The translations under genes and the position numbers were made by a program. Of a stretch of DNA of 64,000 nucleotides, positions 25,598 through 38,574 are shown in pieces. Each line of letters begins with the position of its first letter. Within the stretch, counting starts at the first letter, position 1. Below the pieces are notes generated by a model, which was not told the origin of the DNA, searched no databases, and worked only from the letters and a program-made list of their open reading frames with translations. Source of the DNA: Abiotrophia defectiva ATCC 49176 (GTDB lineage Bacteria > Bacillota > Bacilli > Lactobacillales > Aerococcaceae); the NCBI RefSeq assembly GCF_000160075.2, contig NZ_KI535341.1, positions 220,984-284,983 on the forward strand. Reading direction: 5' to 3'.

Positions 25598-27649
25598 TTA
25601 CTCTCCTCCTTCCTCTATGATTTTCTCAATAATAGCCAATATTTCCCTAGGGTCAGAAGCTGCAATTAAGGAATCAATTGCCTCTTCATCATCTAAAATT
25701 AAGGCCAACTCTTGTAAGGCTCTTAAGTGCGCAGTTGAATCTACTGCAGCTAAGACAAAGATTAATTGAACCTTCTTGTCATCATCATCATCTTCAGAGA
25801 AATCGACAGGTTCTTTTACTTGCAATAAACTAATGCCTAGTTGATGCACGCCTGCATCAGGTGATGCATGAGGTACAGCTACTTTGGGCGCCAAGACAAT
25901 ATATGGCCCTGTTTCATTAATGGACGCTATCATGGCCTGAATATAAGATTCTTCAATATAGCCATGGGCAAGCAGTGGCTGAGCCGCCAGACCAACGGCA
26001 TCTTGCCAGGTACTCATGCTGTCTACTTGCTGAATCAATTCTTCTTTTAATAGATCAGTCAAAGAATCACCTCCTAATAATTGTTGATTGTTTTGAGCAA
26101 AAAGATAATGGATTAACTCATTTTTTAAGCCTTCTTCATTCTTGATAGTGGTATATTTGGCCACAATCCCCATCAATTCGTCTATCGATACCACATCCTC
26201 TTTTTCCAGGTGCAAGTATTCATACACCCTTCTTTTTAAGAGAATTTTTTCAATAGAAGTCATTAAGGGTTTAACTAGGAAGACCTTGTCTTGACTTTCT
26301 AAATGAGTGGTTGAAAAAATAACTTGAACATCATCCCTCTCCATATTATCTACAGTCTTAAAATGACTCCTTGAGATTGCCTGGAATTCCATCCTTGGAA
26401 AGATTTTCTCCAATTCAGATTGCAGTATCAATGATGTACTGACCCCGTTGGGACAGACGATCATTGCCCTTAAATCCTTCGCTTCTCTACGCTTGACTTT
26501 GGCTTGTAAATACCCACCAAAATGTATAGTGAAGTAGGCAATTTCGTCGCTAGATAATGGTTTGCCCGTCATCTCTTCTAGAGGTTTTAAACTGCGTCTA
26601 ATTAATTCGTATAGCGAACGGTATTCTCTCTTGATCTGATGGGTTAAGGGATTATGCAAAGAAATATTGAACAAAAGACGATAATAAGACGGATACAAGT
26701 GGGCAAATAAATTCTTCCTGAAGTGAATTCCCATCGGGAACTCAAGACCCGTATTGGCTTTTACTTGCTTGATAATTTCGTCCATGATTTGCACTACAGT
26801 CGGATCAGGGTTTAAATCCAAGTTGCCTTGTAGGCATCCTGCAAGTCTCGATAGAATATAATCTCTTTCTTTAGTCAGCTTCGGGTATTCTTCTTCAAGT
26901 TCCTCCACTAGCTTCAATAGGGCTGTTGCCTTAATATTACGGTAGTCCTCTTGCTTTACTTGATAGTCGCCTTCAATCTCGATTTCATTCAGAATAGCCA
27001 TCACGAGCGAAACTATTTTCACGTTTTCGAAAATAAAGGTAAGCTGATATTTTTCACTCAGCGTTCGGATATGAGAGAAGATGGCTGCGTCCTTAGTTGC
27101 TATGCGACATTCCTTGAGCACATAATCTAAGATAAATCGTCCACTCTCTAGACGCATTAACTTCTCAATCGTGCGTTCTAGTAATTGCCTTAGCTGACTT
27201 CCTGTGCCTTCCAAATAATAGCCCTCACTACGCGTGTATTGTAATGAGATTGATTGATTTTTTAGAAATTCCCGAATATCTTTCAAATCAGCTACCACTG
27301 AGTTTTTGCTCATTCGTAACAAGTCTTGCAAATGATAGTTGGATATGTAGTCTGGATACAATACCAAATAGAGCACAATCATATCCAGCCGTTCATGTTG
27401 AAAAGTATAGGATCTGCTTATATCTACATGACCTAGTAGCTCTTTGCTTGAAATGGCAGGTACTCTGATTAGGTCATTCTCAATTCTTATGGTTGGAAGT
27501 AATAAGTGACTCAGCGCTTCATTGATTTTCAGAATATCTGAAAGGATGGTTCTCCTACTACTATTGGACAAATTCTCTAACTCCCCAATTGAAGAATTAG
27601 TGTAATTCAGGAAAAATTGGTATTTCTTTATGAGCTCATTTGTAAACAC
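25598..27649 (-). CDS. PRD-domain transcriptional regulator with IIB- and IIA-like domains (UlaR/BglG-MgaR type)
   Basis: 683 aa, opening with GTG after AGGAGG. N-terminal helix-turn-helix segments (residues ~15-150), two PTS regulation domains (~180-400, including HIRTLSEKYQLTF and YFTIHFGGYLQAK), a IIB-like Cys domain (RAMIVCPNGVSTSLILQSEL), and a C-terminal IIA domain (residues ~540-683, phospho-His in APKVAVPHASPDAGV). The IIA domain probably supplies the missing IIA for the operon as well as sensing. Regulation by PTS phosphorylation is expected. Confidence 0.9.
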   Translation of the reverse strand: MFTNELIKKYQFFLNYTNSSIGELENLSNSSRRTILSDILKINEALSHLLLPTIRIENDLIRVPAISSKELLGHVDISRSYTFQHERLDMIVLYLVLYPDYISNYHLQDLLRMSKNSVVADLKDIREFLKNQSISLQYTRSEGYYLEGTGSQLRQLLERTIEKLMRLESGRFILDYVLKECRIATKDAAIFSHIRTLSEKYQLTFIFENVKIVSLVMAILNEIEIEGDYQVKQEDYRNIKATALLKLVEELEEEYPKLTKERDYILSRLAGCLQGNLDLNPDPTVVQIMDEIIKQVKANTGLEFPMGIHFRKNLFAHLYPSYYRLLFNISLHNPLTHQIKREYRSLYELIRRSLKPLEEMTGKPLSSDEIAYFTIHFGGYLQAKVKRREAKDLRAMIVCPNGVSTSLILQSELEKIFPRMEFQAISRSHFKTVDNMERDDVQVIFSTTHLESQDKVFLVKPLMTSIEKILLKRRVYEYLHLEKEDVVSIDELMGIVAKYTTIKNEEGLKNELIHYLFAQNNQQLLGGDSLTDLLKEELIQQVDSMSTWQDAVGLAAQPLLAHGYIEESYIQAMIASINETGPYIVLAPKVAVPHASPDAGVHQLGISLLQVKEPVDFSEDDDDDKKVQLIFVLAAVDSTAHLRALQELALILDDEEAIDSLIAASDPREILAIIEKIIEEGGE

Positions 27650-27667
27650 GTTTTCCCTCCTATTTCT

Positions 27668-27747
27668 ATTATACTTAGGCTTTCTCTTGCCTTAAACAGC
27701 CTTTGAGCACAATCTCATGCCTAATACAGAACAGCAAATTGTGCTCA
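27668..27747 (-). promoter_or_regulatory. Promoter and inverted-repeat operator of the ascorbate-type PTS operon
   Basis: TATAAT (27673-27668) with a poor -35 (TTTAAG, 17 bp upstream) suggests an activator-dependent promoter. Just upstream, TGAGCACAAT (27704-27713) and ATTGTGCTCA (27738-27747) form a perfect 10-bp inverted repeat with a 24-bp gap, a reasonable binding site for the PRD activator. Confidence 0.6.
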
Positions 27748-27827
27748 GTGTATCCCCTTTCATTTAGGGGTGTGTCTTGGCTTATTTTTAAGCCAAAAAG
27801 GCCCTGTATGTGTGTAAACAGAAAAAG

Positions 27828-27925
27828 CCAGATAATCCCTAGCACAATGTAATGGTCCGAAAACATTGAAAGTGGAGATTAATCTGACTTATCTCAATTT
27901 TAACCTAAAAGTTGAATAATTAACA
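27828..27925 (+). mobile_element. Degenerate insertion-sequence end (copy 1)
   Basis: About 90 bp match, with substitutions, the segment at 38418-38528. The shared parts include AAAGCCAG, TAATC, CACAATGTA, AACATTGAAAG and TTTAACCTAAA. This copy has lost the ATG and reading frame. It is followed ~110 bp later by the decayed toxin-antitoxin copy, as at the other locus. The gap 27925-28030 shows nothing else. Confidence 0.6.
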
Positions 27926-28031
27926 GTGGAAGATTGAGTTAGCAACATAAATATGTTAATAGTGTATTAAAATAAGCCCTGCATCACCATTCATATCTTC
28001 TTAATGCCGCTACCATCCTCCTGAAAGAAAT

Positions 28032-28178
28032 TTGACTTCTCCCAAACCTGTACAGTATAATAAACATAGAAGGAGTCGAGTTAGCCCTCGACTCCCATGC
28101 AGAGCCGTATAAGACGGTGATGCGGTTTTGACTAGAAATAGCCGTCCCGCGTGTCAAAGTGGGGACGGCTATTTTTTG
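28032..28178 (+). ncRNA. Orphan type I antitoxin-like RNA (decayed copy of the 38.6-kb locus)
   Basis: TTGACT (28032-28037), an 18-bp spacer and TATAAT (28056-28061) drive a ~110-nt RNA. It has a 5' hairpin (GAGTCGAG...CTCGACTC) and ends at AATAGCCGTCCC/GGGGACGGCTATT plus TTTTTT (28137-28177). It is nearly identical to the intact locus. The convergent toxin gene survives only as its last ~12 codons (up to ~28204), so this RNA has no toxin partner in cis. Confidence 0.75.
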
Positions 28179-28310
28179 TATTTATTGAAGAGTTTGTGGC
28201 AGAGCGAATCTTAACTTATGTTCACAAAATAAACTCCCCCAACATGGACAAACAATCTAAATTTTGCGAGTAGTTTATTTACTATCGATAAAACATCTAA
28301 AGACGAAGTC

Positions 28311-29405
28311 TCAAATAGTATCCTCTTCTTCCATTACTTGCTCTTCGTCGACTTGCTTACGTACTTCCTCCGTTTTACTCTTTATATGGGAAAATAAGTC
28401 CTTACTACATTCAACAATAATTCGATTCCCTATAGAAACAATGTTTTCTGAGCTACTACATAGTTTACTTATGACCTCTTTCCGGACATTCTCTACCTGG
28501 CTATCATGCCTTCTTCGAAGTGTTTGATAGCTAAAAACAATCGCGATTGAGTTTTTATATTCTAAAAGTCTCTTTTCAATCGCCTCCCACCAAACTTTGT
28601 CCGTCTCACCGAAAGACATCCCATATATTATGATTATATCAGCCATGGAGATTCGTTCTAGAGCATCCTCATATTGACTATCTTGTCCATACTCTGTTTT
28701 TCTGGGTTTAATCAGATATTTAGCAGTCTCTTCCTCCAAAACACTTTCACCTTCTTTATAACCTAATAACTGAGTCTCATCATTCACTCCAATTGTAGTA
28801 CTAATTTTAGCATTCCCATGCGGATGTAGAGGAGAGTATATATTGAAGCTTATTCCAAGTCCTAATTCATCAACGTTTGTTGTTTGAAGTAGAGAAAAGA
28901 AAAAATCCGTATAATTAAAACTTATAGTATGAAAATATAAGTATTCTCCATCTGTATTCTGATGTTTTTTTAAAACAACTTGATCTTTATCAATCACTGG
29001 AGAAAAAAAGCGTTTAATCCCTTCACCCATATCTCTTTTTATTTCGTCATCAATCTGAATTCTATCGAATATCTGTTTTTCTTGTTCGAGATGCTCCATT
29101 AAGTCATCAATAAGATTTTCCCTTGATTCATTGATTAAAAACTGTAATTCCTCTCCGTTTATAATAGAATCAGAGCTTTTAAAAATCCCTTCCCATGTAG
29201 ATTTCTTGAATATTTCCCCTAGTTTTTTCTCTAAATCACTCCAATTGTTCTTCGTATGCTCTTCGAGAGCTTTATAAAGCAGATTTTTAGACATTTCACT
29301 CCCATACTTAACCTTTATGAAGTTTCGAAAATCCGTATATGATGTTCTGAGACCCAGAGCTAAATCAAATCCATTACCTATAAGACAAACTACTTCTTTT
29401 CCCAT
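28311..29405 (-). CDS. abiH: AbiH-family abortive infection protein
   Basis: 364 aa from the second ATG, correctly spaced from AGGGGA. The N-terminus EVVCLIGNGFDLALGLRTSY is the hallmark of the AbiH family. A late IIIYGMSFGETDKVWWEAI segment with the conserved Gly-x-Ser-x-Gly-x-x-Asp also fits. AbiH proteins cause abortive phage infection in lactococci; the biochemical activity is not established. Low GC and isolation from the metabolic genes suggest acquisition. It is probably co-transcribed with the membrane protein upstream. Confidence 0.88.
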   Translation of the reverse strand: MGKEVVCLIGNGFDLALGLRTSYTDFRNFIKVKYGSEMSKNLLYKALEEHTKNNWSDLEKKLGEIFKKSTWEGIFKSSDSIINGEELQFLINESRENLIDDLMEHLEQEKQIFDRIQIDDEIKRDMGEGIKRFFSPVIDKDQVVLKKHQNTDGEYLYFHTISFNYTDFFFSLLQTTNVDELGLGISFNIYSPLHPHGNAKISTTIGVNDETQLLGYKEGESVLEEETAKYLIKPRKTEYGQDSQYEDALERISMADIIIIYGMSFGETDKVWWEAIEKRLLEYKNSIAIVFSYQTLRRRHDSQVENVRKEVISKLCSSSENIVSIGNRIIVECSKDLFSHIKSKTEEVRKQVDEEQVMEEEDTI

Positions 29406-29454
29406 TATCATTCCCCTAATTTTGAAATTTGAAATCCTTGAATTGCATATAAAT

Positions 29455-30237
29455 CTATATCTCTAACTCATTAATTAGTGCTGAAAACTCCTCCACTGTT
29501 CCATCTGCTTTAACTTTAAGCACATAGTTCTTCAAATTCCCTACACCTTCTACATTTGTCCACTTCTCAAGCTCCTGGTTAGATTTTATCTCTACAAGTA
29601 CCAATTGAATCTTCTCCTCTGGATATTTACCTAGAAAGAAATCTTCTTTTGACATATCTTTACGCGTACTACTGAAGTCTTCAATAATCTGAAAATCTTC
29701 AATTGGCTTATCTCCTAGATAGACAAGATAGGTGCCAAAGTACTTGCCATCCATCTGTTTTTGAGGTGGACGCGCTATGTCAACCACTTTCCCTTTGATT
29801 GTTACATCACGTCCAATGATATCGAAGTCATCTTTCAATTGCGTTCCTTTTTTGTGCCCAAATAAGATTACTTCCTTGAGCTTCTCGTCTTCAAGCTTAA
29901 TTAAGTCTTGCGTAAATTCTGAGAGTGTTCGATCCTTTAGATGCTCATCTATCCACTGTTTACTTCGTTCCTCTATGGTCACTGATGATGGTGCTGCAGC
30001 AATAAAAGACGTGCCCCCAATTACTAGGCTAGCGCTAATCAGGAAAGGTAAAAGGCAGCCAACTGTCGTTTTACGATAGATTTTGTTATACAGTGCTTTC
30101 CGAGGGTTGGTAAGCCACCCTCTCCCCCTACGCCCATAGCCGGGAATCAAAGCTCTTTTAATTTTTCGCTTCATCGCGCCACTTGTTCGGGCCGAGAGGC
30201 GTTTTTTTAAACTTGGTGTTCGTAAACCAAACTTCAT
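29455..30237 (-). CDS. Membrane-anchored protein of unknown function, co-transcribed with AbiH
   Basis: 260 aa from the ATG after TTAGGAG; 21 further in-frame codons upstream lack a site. The first ~60 residues are very basic (KFGLRTPSLKKRLSARTSG, then KIKRALIPGYGRRGRGW), a leader seen on assorted Firmicutes proteins. One membrane segment follows (LLPFLISASLVIGGTSFIAA). The rest is probably extracytoplasmic with an OB-like beta segment (FDIIGRDVTIKGKVVDI). I do not recognise it. Only 49 bp separate it from AbiH, so a joint role is possible. Confidence 0.65.
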   Translation of the reverse strand: MKFGLRTPSLKKRLSARTSGAMKRKIKRALIPGYGRRGRGWLTNPRKALYNKIYRKTTVGCLLPFLISASLVIGGTSFIAAAPSSVTIEERSKQWIDEHLKDRTLSEFTQDLIKLEDEKLKEVILFGHKKGTQLKDDFDIIGRDVTIKGKVVDIARPPQKQMDGKYFGTYLVYLGDKPIEDFQIIEDFSSTRKDMSKEDFFLGKYPEEKIQLVLVEIKSNQELEKWTNVEGVGNLKNYVLKVKADGTVEEFSALINELEI

Positions 30238-30315
30238 ACTTAAACTCCTAACATTCTCTTGGTATTTTGGGGTTGCATAAGTTACCGCCAACCTGTGCAT
30301 TAATCCACTAACTCC

Positions 30316-30344
30316 ATTATACTCTTGCCTTCGGTCTTCTCCAA
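30316..30344 (-). promoter_or_regulatory. Promoter of the membrane protein/AbiH unit
   Basis: On the minus strand TTGGAG (30344-30339), a 17-bp spacer and TATAAT (30321-30316) sit ~80 bp before the start codon. Confidence 0.75.
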
Positions 30345-30491
30345 TAATGGCACAGTATTATTTTTAAACAATAGTTTATCTATTTTAGTGATTTGCCTCC
30401 TTCTTGCACCTATATGCGCCAAAAAGCACGCTATTCGCGACTTTGGGGTTTCTTCCTCACCTTTTTCAGCTTAAACCCAGCTTACATTCTG

Positions 30492-30962
30492 AGCCACGCC
30501 GTGTTGGACCTCCAACGCGACATCGCTACCTCCCAATACGACGTGGCTCTCGCTTTTTCGCTCTTTTTGACTCAAATCCCCCACTTTTTTGCCGTGCCAC
30601 GTCCTGTTGGACCTCCAACGCGACATCACTACCTTCCAATACGACGTGGCTCTCGCCTTTCTTCTCTTTTTACCACAAAATGTCCGCTTCCTTGTCTAGC
30701 CACGTCGCATTGGACCCCCAACGCGACATCGCTACCTCCCAATACGACGTGGCTCTCGCTTTTCCTCTCTCTTTGCCTCAAATTACTTGCTTCCTAGTTA
30801 AGCCACGTCGTGTTGGACTCCCAACGCGACATCGCTACCTCCCAATACGACGTGGCTCACGCTTTTTCGCCCTTTTTGACTCAAAATACTCGCTTCCTAG
30901 CCGAGCCACGTCGCATTGGACTCCCAACGCGACATGGCTGCCTTCCAACACGACGTGGCGCC
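30492..30962. repeat. Tandem hairpin-repeat array B2 (103-bp period, five units)
   Basis: Units start at 30492, 30595, 30698, 30801 and 30904, each exactly 103 bp apart. Each has left arm AGCCACGTCGTGTTGG, an inner CCAACGCGACATCGCTACC block and right arm CCAATACGACGTGGCT, giving a long imperfect stem. A ~48-bp linker follows with GCTTTTTCGC and TTTTGACTCAAA. The array occupies the gap between the AbiH unit promoter and the lacZ terminator. No gene is credible inside it. Confidence 0.9.
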
Positions 30963-30974
30963 CCTTTTTACACC

Positions 30975-31003
30975 AAAAAACCACCCGCGCTATACGGGTG
31001 GTT
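30975..31003 (-). terminator. Intrinsic terminator of the lacZ operon
   Basis: On the minus strand CCACCCG and CGGGTGG pair around a short loop and are followed by TTTTTTGG, about 15 bp after the lacZ stop. Confidence 0.9.
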
Positions 31004-31014
31004 GCCTATCTTCT

Positions 31015-34866
<3,852 letters not shown>

Positions 34867-34880
<14 letters not shown>

Positions 34881-35754
34881 GTTGATTCCCCACCTTTAGC
34901 TGAATAATTGAGAAGATAACCACCAGAAAGACAATGGCATAGGAGACAGCGGCCGCATAACCGAAGTCGGGTGTGAACTTGAAGCTAATATTGTAGATAT
35001 ACTGGGAGATGGTCAGGGTGGCATTCCCTGGCCCACCCTTGGTCAAGTTCATAGGTTCGTCGAAGAGTTGCAGGGTCCCGATGGTGGAGGTAATCGAAGT
35101 GAAGAGAATGACCGGTCTTAAGAGGGGAACGGTCACGCTGAAGAAGGTCCGCCATTTGGAGGCCCCATCAACATCCGCTGCTTCATAAATTTGCGGGTCG
35201 ATATTTTGCAGGGCAGCCAGGAAGAAGATCATATTATAGCCAGTCCAACGCCAAGTAATGGCAATAATGACCAGGACCTTGGCCCAGACCGGATGAGATA
35301 GCCACATAATGGGTTCACTGACAATATGTAAATTCACCAGGAGCTGATTGACAATACCCTCATTCCCGAACAAATACTTGAAGATCAGGGAATAGGCAAC
35401 CAGGGAGGTGACACAGGGCAAGAAGACGAGGGTCCGGAAAACGCCCCGCCATTTGAGTGTTTTCTGATTGAGCAAGACCGAGAAGAAGATGGCCAGAATG
35501 ACCATGAGTGGCACTTGGAAAACCAGAAAAATCAGTGTGTTACCGAGGGCCGTCAAGAAGACCGGGTCACTGAGTAAGCGTTGATAGTTGGCTAAACCGA
35601 CGAATTTGAGTTGGTTCCCCTTCCCTGCCGATAGGGACAAGAGGAAGGTCTGTACCATAGGATAGAAGTAAAAGAGGCCAATCAAGAGGGTGGGTACTAC
35701 GATAAAGCACCAACCCAGAATCTTGGTTCGGGCGAAGTGATTGAGTTTGAACAT
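34867..35754 (-). CDS. Carbohydrate ABC transporter permease, MalF/LacF-type
   Basis: 295 aa from the ATG with an AAGGAGGT site; the frame is open a little further to 35787 without support. Six membrane segments and the EAA loop EAADVDGASKWRTFFSVTVP near residue 205 are visible. It is downstream of the binding-protein gene with a hairpin between them. Confidence 0.92.
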
Positions 35755-35775
35755 CCTACCTACCTCCTTAAATAG

Positions 35776-35813
35776 AAGAGGCAACAAGTCTGTAGGGATG
35801 CCTTGTTGCCTCT
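35776..35813 (-). promoter_or_regulatory. Intra-operon stem-loop between binding-protein and permease genes
   Basis: AGAGGCAACAAG (35776-35787) and CTTGTTGCCTCT (35802-35813) form a perfect 12-bp stem. On the minus strand it is followed by TCTATTTAA, a weak terminator tail. It parallels the structure at 2983-3018. Confidence 0.65.
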
Positions 35814-35821
35814 GGATGTCA

Positions 35822-37102
35822 TTATTGAATTTGATTCTCTGCTTGTTGTTGGGCTTCAGTCAGCACTTGGTCTAGGTCTGCACCATTGAGGTATTGGTTG
35901 AAGGCATCAACAACAATACTTTCCATAGCGTAAGTATGTTCCCCGTAGTTAACGGCAGGAATCTTAGTAGACCATTCAGCGAAGTCCTTATAAATCTTCT
36001 GATTACCGAAGTATGGTACCGCTTGGTCGTAGGCATCCGTCTTAAGGAGTGGTTGATAGGTCCCTAGGGCACCGACTTCCTTCATAATACGGCGGTAGAA
36101 TTCTTCGCTAGAGCCGAAGGTCTTGCCTAGGAAATCAGCAGCTGCTTCCTTGCCCTTGACATTGAGGACATAGAAAGAAGAACCACCTAAGTTAGAGGCA
36201 TTGACTGAGCCCGACACATTTTGGCGAGGCCAAGGCACTACCACCCATTGGCCAGATTGGCTAGCTTCAGCTGTCACAGATGGTGTAATCCAGTTACCTT
36301 GTGGCACAGTCGCAACGGTTCCTTTGTTGAAGGCTTGCAGCATTTGGCTCCAGTCATTGTGGACATTAAGTAAGCCCGCATCATTCATGGATTTGAGGGT
36401 ACGGAAGGCTTCCTTAAGGGCTTCATTGTCCTTGAGGTTAGGTGCCTTGCCATCTTCCGTCGTATACCAGCTACCACTAGCATTAATCATGGCCCGGACT
36501 AGGCCTAGGTCTTTGAAGTCAACGGAAAGGAGTTTGGTCCCTGTCTTATCGTAGATATCTTGACCAATCTTTTGGAGTTGGTCCCAAGTGATGTTTTGCA
36601 GTTCTTCCACCTTGTGGCCAGACTGTTCTAAGAGGTCCTTGCGGACATAGAGGCCAGTCACCCCAGTATCAAAAGGCACCGCATAGTGGGTATCCCCAAT
36701 AGAAGTAGCTGCCACCTTATATGGTGCGAAGTCTTCTGCCTTGAAGAAATCAGAGAGCGGGAAGAAGCTATCTGGGTAAGCAGCTAGGAAGCTCTTAGCC
36801 CGGTAGTCTTCAATCAGGACGATTTGTGGTAAGCCATCGGTCACCCCAGAGCTGAGGGCTGTATTCAACTTCTGCACAATATCGTCTTGTGCATTCTCAA
36901 CGATATTGAGCTTGAAATCTGGGTGGTCTTTCTGATAGAGTTCTTGGGCGATTTCTAGGGCCTTAATGTTGAACTTAGGGTCCCAGGCCCAGACCGATAC
37001 CTCATCCGAAGCATGTGCGGTATGGCGTGGAGCGACTAGAAACGTGGTAAAAGTTGTCAAAAGCACCGTCAAGGTCATCATGATACGTGTAAACTTCTTC
37101 AT
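35822..37102 (-). CDS. Extracellular carbohydrate-binding protein (family 1), no lipobox
   Basis: 426 aa. Signal peptide at residues ~1-31 ends in HTAHASDEV with an Ala-x-Ala cleavage site rather than a lipobox Cys. The mature part has SVWAWDPKFNIKALEIA and a NLGGSSFYVLN segment typical of family-1 binding proteins. It is the first gene of the galactoside operon and should present lactose or a galacto-oligosaccharide to the two permeases. There is no cysteine in the protein, as in the binding protein at 3069-4397. Confidence 0.9.
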   Translation of the reverse strand: MKKFTRIMMTLTVLLTTFTTFLVAPRHTAHASDEVSVWAWDPKFNIKALEIAQELYQKDHPDFKLNIVENAQDDIVQKLNTALSSGVTDGLPQIVLIEDYRAKSFLAAYPDSFFPLSDFFKAEDFAPYKVAATSIGDTHYAVPFDTGVTGLYVRKDLLEQSGHKVEELQNITWDQLQKIGQDIYDKTGTKLLSVDFKDLGLVRAMINASGSWYTTEDGKAPNLKDNEALKEAFRTLKSMNDAGLLNVHNDWSQMLQAFNKGTVATVPQGNWITPSVTAEASQSGQWVVVPWPRQNVSGSVNASNLGGSSFYVLNVKGKEAAADFLGKTFGSSEEFYRRIMKEVGALGTYQPLLKTDAYDQAVPYFGNQKIYKDFAEWSTKIPAVNYGEHTYAMESIVVDAFNQYLNGADLDQVLTEAQQQAENQIQ

Positions 37103-37176
37103 CTTTCGTTAATCCTCCTCAATAATTGGGCGCCTTAGCCGACACACCTCGAGTCTGGTCAACCAGGCACCTGAAA

Positions 37177-37242
37177 TGGTAACGCTTTATATTTACAGTG
37201 TATAGTCTTTTGGGTTTACAAGATATAGTGAAAGCGTTAAAC
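37177..37242. promoter_or_regulatory. Two cre-like sites in the lac operon/AraC divergent region
   Basis: TGGTAACGCTTTAT (37177-37190) and TGAAAGCGTTAAAC (37229-37242) each carry the CcpA core spacing around a central CG with few mismatches. They lie in the 198-bp gap between the divergent binding-protein and AraC genes. Neither direction has a strong -35 box, which fits activator dependence plus catabolite repression. One or both could instead be AraC sites. Confidence 0.5.
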
Positions 37243-37300
37243 TCTATGTCATTTTGTTGCAACATGTCTCTGCTATACTAGAAGTAAGGAGGCGATACCT

Positions 37301-38149
37301 ATGCGACAATTATGGCAACATTTCGACTATGGACTGACGGATCTGCAGTTTGACGAGTGTGGCATCCAACAGTTCGAACCCTATCAGGTCTACCAATACA
37401 CCGTCTATCAACCCTACATTATTCACTGGATTGCCTCAGGTAAAGGCAGCCTAGAAGTCGACAACCACTGTTACCCTCTGACTGCCAATCAGGGATTCAT
37501 TCTCAGACGCGGTCAGCAAGTCAAATACTATGCCGATGGCAAGGAACCCTGGCGCAACTACTGGATTGGCTTTAGTGGCCAACGTTTGGAAGAATTCCTG
37601 CAATTTACCCAGTTGGCTGATGCCCACTGTATTCAGTTCCAGGATGAGGGGCAGTGCCAGGCCATCATTCAAGATATCTGCCACTTTAACCTGTCCCAGA
37701 CTCAGGATGCTAATACCTTCTATTGGCAAATGATGAAGATCTTCGACTTCCTCTACCACGCCCACCTAGAGCTAGTCAGCCTGTCAGCCCCCCGCCAGCA
37801 AAGTAACTCTTCGCCCGCAGAGGTAGCCGCCGCCTACATCTACGCCAACTATGCTCGCCCCATAACAGTTGAGTCTATTGCCCAGTATATCGGTATGAGT
37901 CGCAGCGCCCTCTTCCGTCTCTTTCGACAACACTATCGCCAGTCACCTAAGCAATTCCTGATGGAGACTCGCCTGCGTCAAGCTAGGCAACTCCTAGTTG
38001 AAAGCCAAGACTCTATTAAGACCATTGCCGCTAGCGTAGGCTACTCTGATCAGCTAGTCTTCTCCAAAATCTTCAAAAAAACCTTCGGCCTCAGCCCCAG
38101 CGACTACCGCGACTGCGCCGGCGAACCAGATTATATGGGGAAAGGATGA
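37301..38149 (+). CDS. AraC-family regulator of the galactoside operon
   Basis: 282 aa. An N-terminal cupin domain (PYIIHWIASGKGSLEVDNHC, then FILRRGQQVKYYADG) senses the sugar. Two helix-turn-helix motifs end the protein: ITVESIAQYIGMSRSALFRL and DSIKTIAASVGYSDQLVFSK with the conserved FKKTFGLSPSDYR tail. Such MsmR/RafR-like activators commonly sit divergent to the ABC operon they control, as here. The start follows AAGGAGGCGATACCT. Confidence 0.93.
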   Translation: MRQLWQHFDYGLTDLQFDECGIQQFEPYQVYQYTVYQPYIIHWIASGKGSLEVDNHCYPLTANQGFILRRGQQVKYYADGKEPWRNYWIGFSGQRLEEFLQFTQLADAHCIQFQDEGQCQAIIQDICHFNLSQTQDANTFYWQMMKIFDFLYHAHLELVSLSAPRQQSNSSPAEVAAAYIYANYARPITVESIAQYIGMSRSALFRLFRQHYRQSPKQFLMETRLRQARQLLVESQDSIKTIAASVGYSDQLVFSKIFKKTFGLSPSDYRDCAGEPDYMGKG

Positions 38150-38190
38150 AGGTTGGGCTAGTTTGGTGATTTGTCGGTGGCTTCTGGCTG

Positions 38191-38390
38191 AGCTAGTGGT
38201 CCACTTTCGAGAGTGGACCACTAGCTAACTAAGTTTTGGCCTTTTTATTGCCTTTTTCCGGGCTCCTGGCCGAGCCAGTGGTCTACTTCCAAGAGTGGAC
38301 CACTGGCTAACTGAGTTTTGGCCTTTTTGGGGCTTTTTCCAGGGTCCCGGCCGAGCCAGTGGTCCACTTTAAAGAGTGGACCACTGGCTC
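38191..38390. repeat. Tandem hairpin-repeat array A2 (81-82-bp period, three units)
   Basis: Units start at 38191, 38273 and 38354. Arms are AGCTAGTGGTCCACTTTC / GAGTGGACCACTAGCT-like; the linker (AACTAAGTTTTGGCCTTTTT, then CTTTTTCCGGG) is related to those of arrays A1, A3 and A4 but distinct. It follows the AraC gene directly, and no separate terminator is seen, so the hairpins may also stop transcription. Confidence 0.88.
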
Positions 38391-38417
38391 AGAAAATACC
38401 GTCCCCTTAAAAATGCG

Positions 38418-38561
38418 TAAAAAAAAGCCAGGTAATCTCTAGTACAATGTAGTTGTCCGACAACATTGAAAGAGGAGATTACCATGACTTACCTTAAGTT
38501 TAACCTAAATCTAGGAGAATTAACAGAGGGAATTTTAAGCCCTAACCAAAAGCTTTCTTTC
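38418..38561 (+). mobile_element. Insertion-sequence remnant with start of a transposase frame (copy 2)
   Basis: An AGAGGAG site and ATG at 38484 open MTYLKFNLNLGELTEGI, which resembles the N-terminus of IS256-like transposases; the frame leaves that family after ~17 residues and soon stops. The upstream ~60 bp (AATGTAGTTGTCCGACAACATTG palindrome) are shared with 27828-27918. Only the left end remains. Family assignment is from memory and tentative. Confidence 0.55.
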
Positions 38562-38574
38562 CCGAGAAAGAGAT

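Noticed and set aside
27675-27866. 63-aa minus-strand frame upstream of the PRD regulator
   Set aside because: It covers the operator/promoter region and an IS remnant, without ribosome site or homology.
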